Assembly (NCBI RefSeq): GCF_900100955.1
Contig: NZ_FNCC01000006.1
Span: 248,001-312,000 of the forward strand
Reading direction: 5' to 3'
Origin: Lentzea fradiae
GTDB taxonomy: Bacteria > Actinomycetota > Actinomycetes > Mycobacteriales > Pseudonocardiaceae
Length of the DNA stretch: 64,000 nucleotides
Below the pieces are notes generated by a model. It did no database searches. It was not told the DNA's origin and worked only from the letters and a program-made list of their open reading frames with translations. The position numbers and the translations under genes were made by a program. Positions within the stretch are counted from its first letter, which is position 1, and the number at the start of each line of letters is the position of its first letter. Below are positions 34,855 through 42,618 of this stretch, in pieces.

Positions 34855-35958
34855 TCAGCCGACCACGATGTCCTGGCTCACGCACACCGCCGCGAGGTCG
34901 CCGACGCAGAGCTCCTGCGCCTTCACGACGCCCTCGGTGACGAGCGTGCGGACGGTGTCCCGCTTGATCAGCGTCGCGCCCAGCAGCACCGACTTGATGT
35001 CGCGGCTGGAGACGGGGTCGCGCAGGTTGCCGGTGGCGAGGTCGTCGGCGCCGTCCAGGTCACCGCGTGCGACGGCGATGGCGAGCCGCGCGGCCGCCTC
35101 CGCCTCGTCGCGCACCGGCTTGTAGACCGTCATGCACTGGTCTCCACGCAGGACGGCCTGCAGGCCGTCCATCGTGGCGTCCTGGCCGGTGACGGGGACC
35201 TTGCCGGCGAGGTTCTGCTTCTTGAGCACCCCGATGACCGCGCCGGCCAGGCCGTCGTTGGCCGCGACGACACCGTCGACCTTGCCGCCGTTGCCGTTCA
35301 GGATCTCCTCGAACAGCTGCCCGCCGAGGTCGTTGTCCCAGTCGGCGACCGGCTGGGACTTGACGAGCCTGAGCGCCCCGGTGTCGTACTTCGCCGACAG
35401 CCGCGACTTCTGGCCCTGCGAGAAGAGGGTGGCGTTGTGGTCGGTCGGCGCGCCCTGGATCTCGATGATCTGGGCTCCCGGCCGCTCCCCGAGGCAGCTC
35501 AGCAGTCCCTCGGCCTGCAGCTGGCCGACGTTCACGCTGTCGAAGCCCACGTGGTACTCGGCCGACCCGCCGAGCGTCACCCGGTCGTAGTCGATGACCG
35601 GGATGCCCGCTTCCTTGGCCTTCTTCTGCACGGCTATGCCCCCCGCCGCCGACAGCGGCGTCGTCACGAGGACCTTCACCTTGCGGTTGATCATCTCCTC
35701 GGCGATGCGGAGGAACTTCCCCTCGTCGCCGTCGGCGTTCTCGATGAACGGCTCGATGTCCGCGTAGTTGAAAGCCTGCGTGAGCAGCGGGCGGTCCTGT
35801 TCTTCCCAACGCGTGGAAGTCGTTCGGTCGGGAAGGATCACCCCGACGATCGGTTTGGGTCCACGCGACGGCAGCGTCAGTGCGTCGCCGCCCGCATCAC
35901 CGCAGGCGGAGAGCAGAAAAACGAGGCACGCCGACGATGCCATTACGCGTCTTCGCAT
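34855..35958 (-). CDS. Sugar-type ABC substrate-binding lipoprotein, copy A
   Basis: A 367-aa Peripla_BP_4 (xylose/ribose-binding) fold. The lipoprotein signal MRRRVMASSACLVFLLSACG has lipobox LSAC. Then come PIVGVILPDRTTSTRW, KVKVLVTTPLSAAGG, AGIPVIDYDRVTLGGSAEYH, the sugar-contact-type QGAPTDHNATLFSQG, DGVVAANDGLAGAVIGVL and TGQDATMDGLQAVLRGDQCM. It should capture a sugar-like ligand at the outer membrane face. No permease or ATPase gene is adjacent, so it is an orphan or shares a transporter. It is a clear tandem paralogue of copy B, including the promoter. The ATG start is 8 nt after a -10 hexamer (leaderless). Confidence 0.85.
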   Translation of the reverse strand: MRRRVMASSACLVFLLSACGDAGGDALTLPSRGPKPIVGVILPDRTTSTRWEEQDRPLLTQAFNYADIEPFIENADGDEGKFLRIAEEMINRKVKVLVTTPLSAAGGIAVQKKAKEAGIPVIDYDRVTLGGSAEYHVGFDSVNVGQLQAEGLLSCLGERPGAQIIEIQGAPTDHNATLFSQGQKSRLSAKYDTGALRLVKSQPVADWDNDLGGQLFEEILNGNGGKVDGVVAANDGLAGAVIGVLKKQNLAGKVPVTGQDATMDGLQAVLRGDQCMTVYKPVRDEAEAAARLAIAVARGDLDGADDLATGNLRDPVSSRDIKSVLLGATLIKRDTVRTLVTEGVVKAQELCVGDLAAVCVSQDIVVG

Positions 35959-35966
35959 AAGAGCGC

Positions 35967-35995
35967 AGTTGATATCTTGAAACTCGTTAAGTCAA
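35967..35995 (-). promoter_or_regulatory. Leaderless promoter of binding protein copy A
   Basis: On the reverse strand TTGACT (35990-35995), a 17-nt spacer and TCAACT (35967-35972), then 8 nt to the ATG. The same layout precedes copy B. Confidence 0.6.
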
Positions 35996-36006
35996 GATTT
36001 CTTCTC

Positions 36007-36020
36007 ATAACATCACCCTC
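36007..36020 (-). promoter_or_regulatory. Conserved 14-nt box upstream of copy A promoter
   Basis: GAGGGTGATGTTAT on the reverse strand is identical in front of both copies, 11 nt upstream of each -35. It is a candidate activator or repressor site. Confidence 0.5.
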
Positions 36021-36142
36021 CGCTGCCGGACCACTACGGGCCGATTTCCGCGAAAGGTGCCTGCGCGGCGGGGTTTCCGCCCCGGAAATCCTCGAGATCG
36101 TTTTCGTGGTGGCGCGGCGCCGGCCGCGCCACCACGGCCGGG

Positions 36143-37246
36143 TCAGCTCCCGACGATGTCCTGGCCGGCGCACACCGCCGCGAGGTCGCCGGCGCACAGC
36201 TCCTGCGCCTTGACCACGCCCTCGGTGACGAGCCTCCTGACGGAATCCTTCTTGATCAGCGTCGCGCCCAGCAGCACCGACTTGATGTCGCGCTGCGCGA
36301 CCGGGTCCCGCAGGTTGCCGGTGGCGAGGTCGTCGGCGCCGTCCAGGTCACCGCGGGCGACCGCGATGGCGAGCCGTGCGACCGCCTCCGCCTCGTCGCG
36401 CACCGGCTTGTAGACGGTCATGCACTGCTCGCCGCGCAGGATGGCCTGCAACCCCTCGATGGTCGCGTCCTGACCGGTGACGGGGACCTTGCCGGCGAGG
36501 TTCTTCGTCCTGAGCACCTCGATGGCCGCACCCGCCAGGCCGTCGTTGGCGGCGACCACGGCGTCGACCTTGCCGCCGTTGCCGTTCAGGATCTCCTCGA
36601 ACAGCGGCTTGCCGATGTCGGCCTTCCACCCGTCGACCGCCTGGGTCTTCACGAGCTTGAGCGCACCGCTCTCGTACTTGGGACCGAGGACCGACTTGTG
36701 CCCCTGGGCGAACAACGTGGCGTTGTGGTCGGTCGGCGCGCCCTCCATCTCGATGACCTGCGCGCCCGGTCTCTCACCGAGGCACGACAGCATCCCCTCG
36801 GCCTGAAGCTGGCCGACGTTCACGCCGTCGAAGCTGACGTAATACTCCGCGGAGCCGCCGAGGGTGAGCCGGTCGTAGTCGATGACCGGGATGCCCGCGT
36901 CCTTCGCCTTCTTCTGCACGGCGAGACCACCCGCGGACGACAACGGGGTCGTCACGAGCACCTTCACCTTGCGGCGGATCATCTCCTCGGCGATCTGGAG
37001 GAACCTCCCCTCATCGCCGTTGGCGTTTTCTATGAACGGCTCTATGTCCGCGTAGTTGAAAGCTTGTGTCAGGAGGGGCCTGTCCTGCTCCTCCCATCGC
37101 GAGGAACTCGTTTGGTCGGGAAGGATGACACCGACGATTGGTTTGGGGCCTCGCGAAGGCAGCGTCAAGGCGCTCTCATCCGCATCACCGCAGGCAGAGA
37201 GCAGAAGAACCAGGCACGCCGACGTTGCCATTACCCGTCTTCGCAT
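36143..37246 (-). CDS. Sugar-type ABC substrate-binding lipoprotein, copy B
   Basis: A 367-aa close paralogue of copy A, with the same lipobox (LLSAC), the same length, and differences scattered through the chain rather than clustered. Motifs are PKPIVGVILPDQTSSSRWEE, LVTTPLSSAGGLAVQKKAK, DYDRLTLGGSAEYYVSFDG, EGAPTDHNATLFAQGH and AANDGLAGAAIEVLRTKN. Substitutions near the ligand region (for example HVGFDS versus YVSFDG) could alter specificity. ATG 37246 is chosen over an in-frame ATG seven codons upstream, because copy A starts at the equivalent position and the -10 hexamer is 8 nt away. Copy A follows after 184 nt with its own promoter. Confidence 0.85.
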   Translation of the reverse strand: MRRRVMATSACLVLLLSACGDADESALTLPSRGPKPIVGVILPDQTSSSRWEEQDRPLLTQAFNYADIEPFIENANGDEGRFLQIAEEMIRRKVKVLVTTPLSSAGGLAVQKKAKDAGIPVIDYDRLTLGGSAEYYVSFDGVNVGQLQAEGMLSCLGERPGAQVIEMEGAPTDHNATLFAQGHKSVLGPKYESGALKLVKTQAVDGWKADIGKPLFEEILNGNGGKVDAVVAANDGLAGAAIEVLRTKNLAGKVPVTGQDATIEGLQAILRGEQCMTVYKPVRDEAEAVARLAIAVARGDLDGADDLATGNLRDPVAQRDIKSVLLGATLIKKDSVRRLVTEGVVKAQELCAGDLAAVCAGQDIVGS

Positions 37247-37254
37247 GGGAGCGA

Positions 37255-37283
37255 AGTTCATCGTCAAATAGACAACAAGTCAA
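37255..37283 (-). promoter_or_regulatory. Leaderless promoter of binding protein copy B
   Basis: Reverse strand TTGACT (37278-37283), 17-nt spacer, TGAACT (37255-37260), 8 nt to ATG 37246. Confidence 0.6.
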
Positions 37284-37294
37284 GCTTTCATCGA

Positions 37295-37308
37295 ATAACA
37301 TCACCCTC
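37295..37308 (-). promoter_or_regulatory. Conserved 14-nt box upstream of copy B promoter
   Basis: Identical to the box at 36007-36020 and placed 11 nt upstream of the -35. Confidence 0.5.
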
Positions 37309-37449
37309 TGCTTCCGTTCGACTACGGTTCGATTCCGTACGAAAGGTGCTGATGCCCGGCGCGATTCCGTGCCAGGGTGTCGGGCCTGGGCGGCGATCGG
37401 GGGCCGTCCACGTGGATCCAGCCCTGACCGGGTGTGAGGAGACAGCCAG

Positions 37450-39180
37450 GTGAGAACGCGCAGAACCGTGATGGCGGTGGCGGCGACGGTGTCGCTGGTC
37501 GCCGCGGGCACGTCGGCGGCGGGGGCAGCGCCGGCCACGGCTTCGGGGCAGCAGAAGGACACGGAGTACACCGTGCTGCTGGAGAGCCCCGGCAACCGCG
37601 ACTTCGCGATCGACGCCGTGCGGAAGGCCGGCGGTGAGGTCGTGCGCAGCAACGACGCCGTCGGCCTGCTGACCGTCAAGGCGCCCGCGAACGGTTTCGT
37701 GGAGAAGGTCTCGGCCTCCAGCGAGATCGTCGGCGCCGCCCGCTCCAAGCCGATCGGCCACGCCCCCGCGGCGAAGGCCGGCAAGGCCAAGCGGGACGAC
37801 GTCGAGAAGGAGAACAAGACCGCGCCGCCGAAGAAGGCGCCCGCGCCGCAGGGGTCGACCGCGGGCATGGACCCGCTCGACGGCGACCTGTGGGGCCTGA
37901 ACCTCGTGCGCTCCAACATCGCGCGGGCCAAGCAGGCCGGTGACAAACGCGTCTACGTCGGCATTCTCGACACCGGCGTGGACGGGACGCACCCGGACAT
38001 CGCGCCGAACTTCAACAACGAGCTGTCGCGCAACTTCACGATCGACATCCCGAACGACGCCGACGGTGGCGTGTTCGACGGCCCGTGCGAGTTCCGCGGC
38101 TGCGTCGACCCGGCGAACTGGGACGACGGCGGCCACGGCACGCACGTCGCGGGCACCATCGGTGCCGCGGCCAACGGCTTCGGCATCTCCGGTGTCGCGC
38201 CGGGCGTGTCGCTCGTGAACATCCGCGGCGGCCAGGACGCGGGCTCGTTCTTCCTGCAGCCCGTGGTCGACGCGCTGACGTACGGCGCCGACGTCGGCCT
38301 GGACGTCATCAACATGTCGTTCTACGTCGACCCGTGGTACATGAACTGCGCCAACGACCCCACGGCCTCGGCCGAGGAGCAGCTGGAGCAGCGCACGATC
38401 ATCGCGGCCGTGCAGCGCGCCCTGAACTACGCGCACCGCAAGGGCGTCACGCTGATCGGCGCCGGCGGCAACAACCACGAGGACCTGGGCAAGCCGCGCC
38501 AGGACGTGCAGAGCCCGAACTACCCCCCGGGTCACGCCCGTCCGCGGCCGATCGACAACGCGAGCTGCCTCAACCTGCCGACCGAGGGTGACCACGTGAT
38601 CTCGGTGTCGGCGCTCGGCCCGTCGACCGCCAAGGCCGACTACTCGAACTACGGCCTGGAGCAGACCGCGATCTCGGCTCCCGGCGGCTACTTCCGCGAC
38701 GGCCTCGGCACGCCGTGGTACCGCACCAACGAGAACATGATCCTGTCGACCTACCCGCGCAACGTCGCTCTCGCCGAGGGCGCGATCGACGAGGCGGGCA
38801 ACATCACCCCGGACGGCGAGGCCGCGGGCGTGAAGAAGGCCGTGCAGGGCGACAAGGTCGGCTACTACCAGTACCTGCAGGGCACCTCGATGGCCGCCCC
38901 GCACGCCGCCGGTGTCGCCGCGCTGATCGTCAGCGAGTACGGCAAGAAGGACAAGGGCCGTCCCGGCCTGACGCTCGCCCCCGACAAGGTCGAGAAGGTG
39001 CTCTACAAGACGGCCACGCAGCGCGCGTGCCCGAACCCGCGCACCGTCTCGTACGTCGACGTCGGCCGTTCGGCCGAGTTCGACGCCACCTGCGAGGGTG
39101 ACGCGAAGTTCAACGGCTTCTACGGTCACGGCATCGTGGACGCCTACGGCGCCGTCACCCGCGGCGGCCAGTTCCTGTAG
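37450..39180 (+). CDS. Secreted S8 (subtilisin-family) serine protease
   Basis: A 576-aa preproenzyme. The signal peptide covers about residues 1-27 (ending AGAA), with an I9-like prodomain at about 38-100 and a basic linker to about 137. The catalytic domain has Asp174 in GILDTGVDGTHPD, His229 in GGHGTHVAGTIG and Ser480 in GTSMAAPHAAG. Asn at about 341 (AGGNN) is the likely oxyanion residue. An insertion with CEFRGC may form a disulfide. It should be exported and autoprocessed. GTG 37450 lies behind a GAGGAGAC-type ribosome-binding site. A strong terminator follows 16 nt after the stop, so it is monocistronic. Confidence 0.92.
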   Translation: MRTRRTVMAVAATVSLVAAGTSAAGAAPATASGQQKDTEYTVLLESPGNRDFAIDAVRKAGGEVVRSNDAVGLLTVKAPANGFVEKVSASSEIVGAARSKPIGHAPAAKAGKAKRDDVEKENKTAPPKKAPAPQGSTAGMDPLDGDLWGLNLVRSNIARAKQAGDKRVYVGILDTGVDGTHPDIAPNFNNELSRNFTIDIPNDADGGVFDGPCEFRGCVDPANWDDGGHGTHVAGTIGAAANGFGISGVAPGVSLVNIRGGQDAGSFFLQPVVDALTYGADVGLDVINMSFYVDPWYMNCANDPTASAEEQLEQRTIIAAVQRALNYAHRKGVTLIGAGGNNHEDLGKPRQDVQSPNYPPGHARPRPIDNASCLNLPTEGDHVISVSALGPSTAKADYSNYGLEQTAISAPGGYFRDGLGTPWYRTNENMILSTYPRNVALAEGAIDEAGNITPDGEAAGVKKAVQGDKVGYYQYLQGTSMAAPHAAGVAALIVSEYGKKDKGRPGLTLAPDKVEKVLYKTATQRACPNPRTVSYVDVGRSAEFDATCEGDAKFNGFYGHGIVDAYGAVTRGGQFL

Positions 39181-39194
39181 GTCCCAGGACGACG

Positions 39195-39229
39195 AAGGGC
39201 TCCCGGCCGTCTCGGCCGGGAGCCCTTTT
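39195..39229 (+). terminator. Intrinsic terminator of the S8 protease gene
   Basis: GGGCTCCCGGCC pairs with GGCCGGGAGCCC across a 5-nt loop, extended by A-T pairs into a TTTT run; a textbook terminator. Confidence 0.93.
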
Positions 39230-39287
39230 CGCGTACGACGAAAACCGGCCGCCTCCCGCACTCTTCGTCTCGACCTCCCGGCGCGCC

Positions 39288-39318
39288 TTGACCGTGCCGT
39301 AGCGGCATGGTTTCCACT
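39288..39318 (+). promoter_or_regulatory. MerR-type promoter with intact dyad
   Basis: -35 TTGACC (39288-39293) and a -10-like TCCACT (39313-39318) are separated by 19 nt, the long spacing typical of MerR targets. Between them ACCGTGCCG-tag-CGGCATGGT is a dyad with one mismatch. Confidence 0.55.
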
Positions 39319-39350
39319 GGACGGCGTCGGGACGAGAGCGGAGGGGAACC

Positions 39351-39470
39351 GTGCCGGGGTGGAGCACCAGTCAGCTGGCCGATCTCGCCGGGGACCACCC
39401 TGCGCACGATCCGGCACTACCACGACGTGGGCCTGCTGCCCCAGTGCTGGGCGGGCCACGTCCCGGCGAC
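39351..39470 (+). pseudogene. Frameshifted, truncated MerR-family regulator
   Basis: GTG 39351, behind GAGGGGAA, opens VPGWSTSQLADLAG. After one extra G the next frame continues TTLRTIRHYHDVGLLPQ, the helix-turn-helix/wing of MerR proteins. Similarity then ends and the rest of the HTH and the sensor domain are missing. A 1-nt insertion plus a 3' deletion explains it. It is a remnant and should not make a working regulator. Confidence 0.65.
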
Positions 39471-39536
39471 GTCAGGTGCGCCGCCGAGACCGGCTGACCG
39501 GGCGGGAGGGCGTCCTGGACGCCCTCCCGTTCCGTC

Positions 39537-42476
39537 CTACAGCTGCGTCCAGTCGAGGACCGGTGCGGCGTGGTCCCGGATGGAGGCGAGCAGCCCGAGC
39601 CGGGCGGCCTTGACCTCGTCGTCCTCGGCCATGACCAGCACCTCGTCGAAGAAGGTGTTGATCGGCCCGGTCAGGCCCTGCGTCGCGGTGACGAACGCGG
39701 CCAGCCCGGTCACGTCCTTCTCGACCGCCTCGAACGCCTTGTGCAGCGCGATCTCGGCGGGCTCGGTCAGCACGGTGGCGTCGTAGGAGCCCTCCACGCT
39801 GGCCGGGACGATCCGGCGGACGCGTTGCAGGGCGGCGGTCAGCGCCTGGAACGACTCGTCACCAGCCAGCGACTCCAGCTGGGTGAGGGTGTCGTCGGCG
39901 AGCACGGGCGAGTCGGCCAGTGGCAGCACCGCCTGGACGAACCGGTGTTCGTGACCGGCGTCGAGCAGCGCCTGCTCGTAGCGGCGCACCGCGAACTCCC
40001 GTGCGGTCTCCAGCGCCTCCGCCGGCACCTCCAGCCCTTCCGCCGCCAACGCCAGCGCGGTGGGCAGCGTGATGGCCCGCAGGTCCGGGAACGCCCGCAG
40101 CACCGTCACCGCACCGAGGGCGGCCCGGCGCAGCCCGAACGGGTCCGACGACCCGGTCGGCTGGGCGCCGATGCCGAACAGACCGGCCAGCAGGTCGAAC
40201 CGGTCGGCCAGCGACAGCAGCGCCCCCGGCACCGACGACGGCAGCGCGTCTCCGGCCGAGCGCGGCAGTTCCATCTCCCACAACGCCTGCGCGACCTCGG
40301 GGGTCTCCCCTGCCCGCACCGCGTACTCGCGGGCCATCACCCCGGCCAGCGAGGACAGCTCGATGACCATCTGCGATCCCAGGTCGAACTTGGCCAGCGC
40401 CCCCGCCCGGTCCAGCGTCTCCCGGTCGGTCTCGACGAGGGACGCGAACCGCCCGGCGAGTGCGGCGATGCGGGTGGCGCGGTCGGCCATGGAGCCGAGC
40501 TTGTCGGCGAACGTGAGCTTCGCCAGCCCGGCCTTCATCTCCTCCAGCGGCGTCTTGAGGTCGGCGCGCCAGAAGAACGCGGCGTCCTCGTACCGGGCCC
40601 GCAGCACCGCCTCGTTGCCCGCTCGCACCAGGTCGGCGTCCACCGATCCGTTGGCGACGGCGACGAAGTGCGGCAGCAGCGACCCGTCCGACGAACGCAC
40701 CGGCAGGTAGCGCTGGTGCTTGCGCATCACGGTGGTCAGGATCTGCGCGGGCAGCTCCAGGTAGCGCTCCTCGAACGAGCCGAGGATCGGGGTGGGCCAC
40801 TCGACCAGGTTCGTCACCTCGTCCAGCAGGCCCTCCACCTCCACCACACCGCCAACGGACGCGGCGAGCTCCTGGGCGGCTTCGACGATCGAGGCCGACC
40901 GGACGGCGGCGTCGGCCTGGATGCCGTGCGAGACCAGCAACTCCAGGTAGCCGTCCGCCTCCGGCACCTCCACGACGGGGGTGTCGGCGGTGCGGTGCAC
41001 GCGCGTGACCGTGCCCGACTGCAACGACGACACGGAGACGGGAACCGGGGTGGAGCCGAGCAGGGCGAGCAGCCAGCGGATCGGGCGGGTGAACGACAGC
41101 TTCGGGTCGTTCCACTTCATGTTCTTCTCGGCCCGCAGCTCCGAGACGACCTCCGCGAGCAGCCCGCTGAGCACCTCCACCGCACCACGGCCGGTCTCGG
41201 TCTTGGTGAGCGCCACGAACTCCACGCCGTTCTCCACGACGCGCCCGAGCGCGGACACGTCCACGCCCTGACCACGCGCGAAGCCCTGCACAGCCTTCGT
41301 CGGGTTGCCCTCGGCGTCGAACGCCGCCGAGACTCGCGGGCCACGCACCGTGCGCTCGGCGTCGGGCTCACGCGGCGCCACCGCGGGCACCTGCACCACG
41401 ATCCGACGCGGCGTGCCGTGCACCGTCACCGTGCCGTGCGTCAACCGCGTCGCAGCCAGCTTCGTGGAGACCGCCTCGCGCACGGCGTCCACGGTCCGCA
41501 GGACCTCGTGCGGCGGCAGTTCCTCGGTGCCGATTTCGAAGAGCAGGGTCGCGGGTGCGACGACCTCGGCGAACGATTCCGGTTTCGCGGCCGGGGCGGG
41601 AAGTTCGGCCACGCCCAGCGGGTGGTCGAGCTCGGCGCGGCGCTCGGCCCACAATCCGGCGACTTCACGGGCCAGGCCACGCATCCGCCCGAACGCCCGT
41701 GCACGCTCCGTCGTGGAAATCGAGCCCCGCGCGTCCAAAACGTTGAAAATGTGCGAGCACTTCAACACGAAACTGTGCGCCGGAACAGGAAGCCTCGCGT
41801 CGAGCATCCGCCGCGCCTCGGCCGCGAACTCCTCGAACAGGCGCTTGTTCGCCTCCACGTCCGCGTCATCGAGGTAATAGCGCGACATCTCGTACTCGGC
41901 CTGCCCGAACGCCTCCCCGTACGAGATCCCCGGCGCGTAGGCGATGTCCTTGAAATGCGACACACCCTGCAACGCCATCATGATCCGCTCGATGCCGTAG
42001 GTGATCTCCACCGACACCGGGTCCAGCGTCATCCCACCGGCCTGCTGGAAATAGGTGAACTGGGTGATCTCCAACCCGTCCAGCCACACCTCCCAGCCCA
42101 GACCCCACGCACCGAGCGCGGGCGAGGCCCAGTTGTCCTCCACGAACCGCACGTCGTGACCGCGGACGTCGATGCCCAGCGCCTCCAGCGACCCCAGGTA
42201 CAACTCCTGGGGGTCACCCGGATCGGGCTTGAGGATCACCTGGAACTGCGTGTGCGTCTGCAGCCGGTTCGGGTTCTCGCCGTACCGGGCGTCATCAGGA
42301 CGCACCGACGGCTCCACGTACGCCACCCGCCACGGCTCCGGACCCAGCACCCGCAACACGGTCGCCGGGTTCAGCGTCCCCGCCCCGACCTCCGTGTTGA
42401 ACGGCTGCACCACGATGCAACCCCGGTCGGTCCAGTACTTCGTCAGCGCGAGCAGCGCATCCTGCATCGTCAACAC
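39537..42476 (-). CDS. glyQS: Glycyl-tRNA synthetase, fused alpha-beta form
   Basis: 979 aa. Residues 1-about 290 are the catalytic alpha-subunit ([69 protein letters not shown]). Residues about 310-979 are the beta-subunit ([63 protein letters not shown], the ANC-type tail). Most bacteria with this type keep glyQ and glyS separate, and most actinobacteria use the unrelated alpha2 enzyme, so a fused heterotetrameric type here is noteworthy. It charges tRNA-Gly. TAGACT ends 6 nt before the GTG start, giving a leaderless transcript divergent from the LCP gene. Confidence 0.92.
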   Translation of the reverse strand: MLTMQDALLALTKYWTDRGCIVVQPFNTEVGAGTLNPATVLRVLGPEPWRVAYVEPSVRPDDARYGENPNRLQTHTQFQVILKPDPGDPQELYLGSLEALGIDVRGHDVRFVEDNWASPALGAWGLGWEVWLDGLEITQFTYFQQAGGMTLDPVSVEITYGIERIMMALQGVSHFKDIAYAPGISYGEAFGQAEYEMSRYYLDDADVEANKRLFEEFAAEARRMLDARLPVPAHSFVLKCSHIFNVLDARGSISTTERARAFGRMRGLAREVAGLWAERRAELDHPLGVAELPAPAAKPESFAEVVAPATLLFEIGTEELPPHEVLRTVDAVREAVSTKLAATRLTHGTVTVHGTPRRIVVQVPAVAPREPDAERTVRGPRVSAAFDAEGNPTKAVQGFARGQGVDVSALGRVVENGVEFVALTKTETGRGAVEVLSGLLAEVVSELRAEKNMKWNDPKLSFTRPIRWLLALLGSTPVPVSVSSLQSGTVTRVHRTADTPVVEVPEADGYLELLVSHGIQADAAVRSASIVEAAQELAASVGGVVEVEGLLDEVTNLVEWPTPILGSFEERYLELPAQILTTVMRKHQRYLPVRSSDGSLLPHFVAVANGSVDADLVRAGNEAVLRARYEDAAFFWRADLKTPLEEMKAGLAKLTFADKLGSMADRATRIAALAGRFASLVETDRETLDRAGALAKFDLGSQMVIELSSLAGVMAREYAVRAGETPEVAQALWEMELPRSAGDALPSSVPGALLSLADRFDLLAGLFGIGAQPTGSSDPFGLRRAALGAVTVLRAFPDLRAITLPTALALAAEGLEVPAEALETAREFAVRRYEQALLDAGHEHRFVQAVLPLADSPVLADDTLTQLESLAGDESFQALTAALQRVRRIVPASVEGSYDATVLTEPAEIALHKAFEAVEKDVTGLAAFVTATQGLTGPINTFFDEVLVMAEDDEVKAARLGLLASIRDHAAPVLDWTQL

Positions 42477-42482
42477 GCGACG

Positions 42483-42488
42483 AGTCTA
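42483..42488 (-). promoter_or_regulatory. -10 hexamer TAGACT of glyQS
   Basis: On the reverse strand TAGACT ends 6 nt before GTG 42476. Confidence 0.5.
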
Positions 42489-42618
42489 CGAAACAGGACA
42501 AAACCGCTGGTCAGTAGCCCTGAATCCGGCACCGCGGAGCACTGTGTCACGCTGTGCACAACCGGGGGACGTTCCCGTACGTCTACCTGGTGCAACCGCA
42601 ATGTCGAGAGGAGTGGGT

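Noticed and set aside
34855..37246. Tandem binding proteins considered an assembly artefact
   Set aside because: The copies differ at many scattered positions in coding and spacer sequence, so they are real diverged duplicates.
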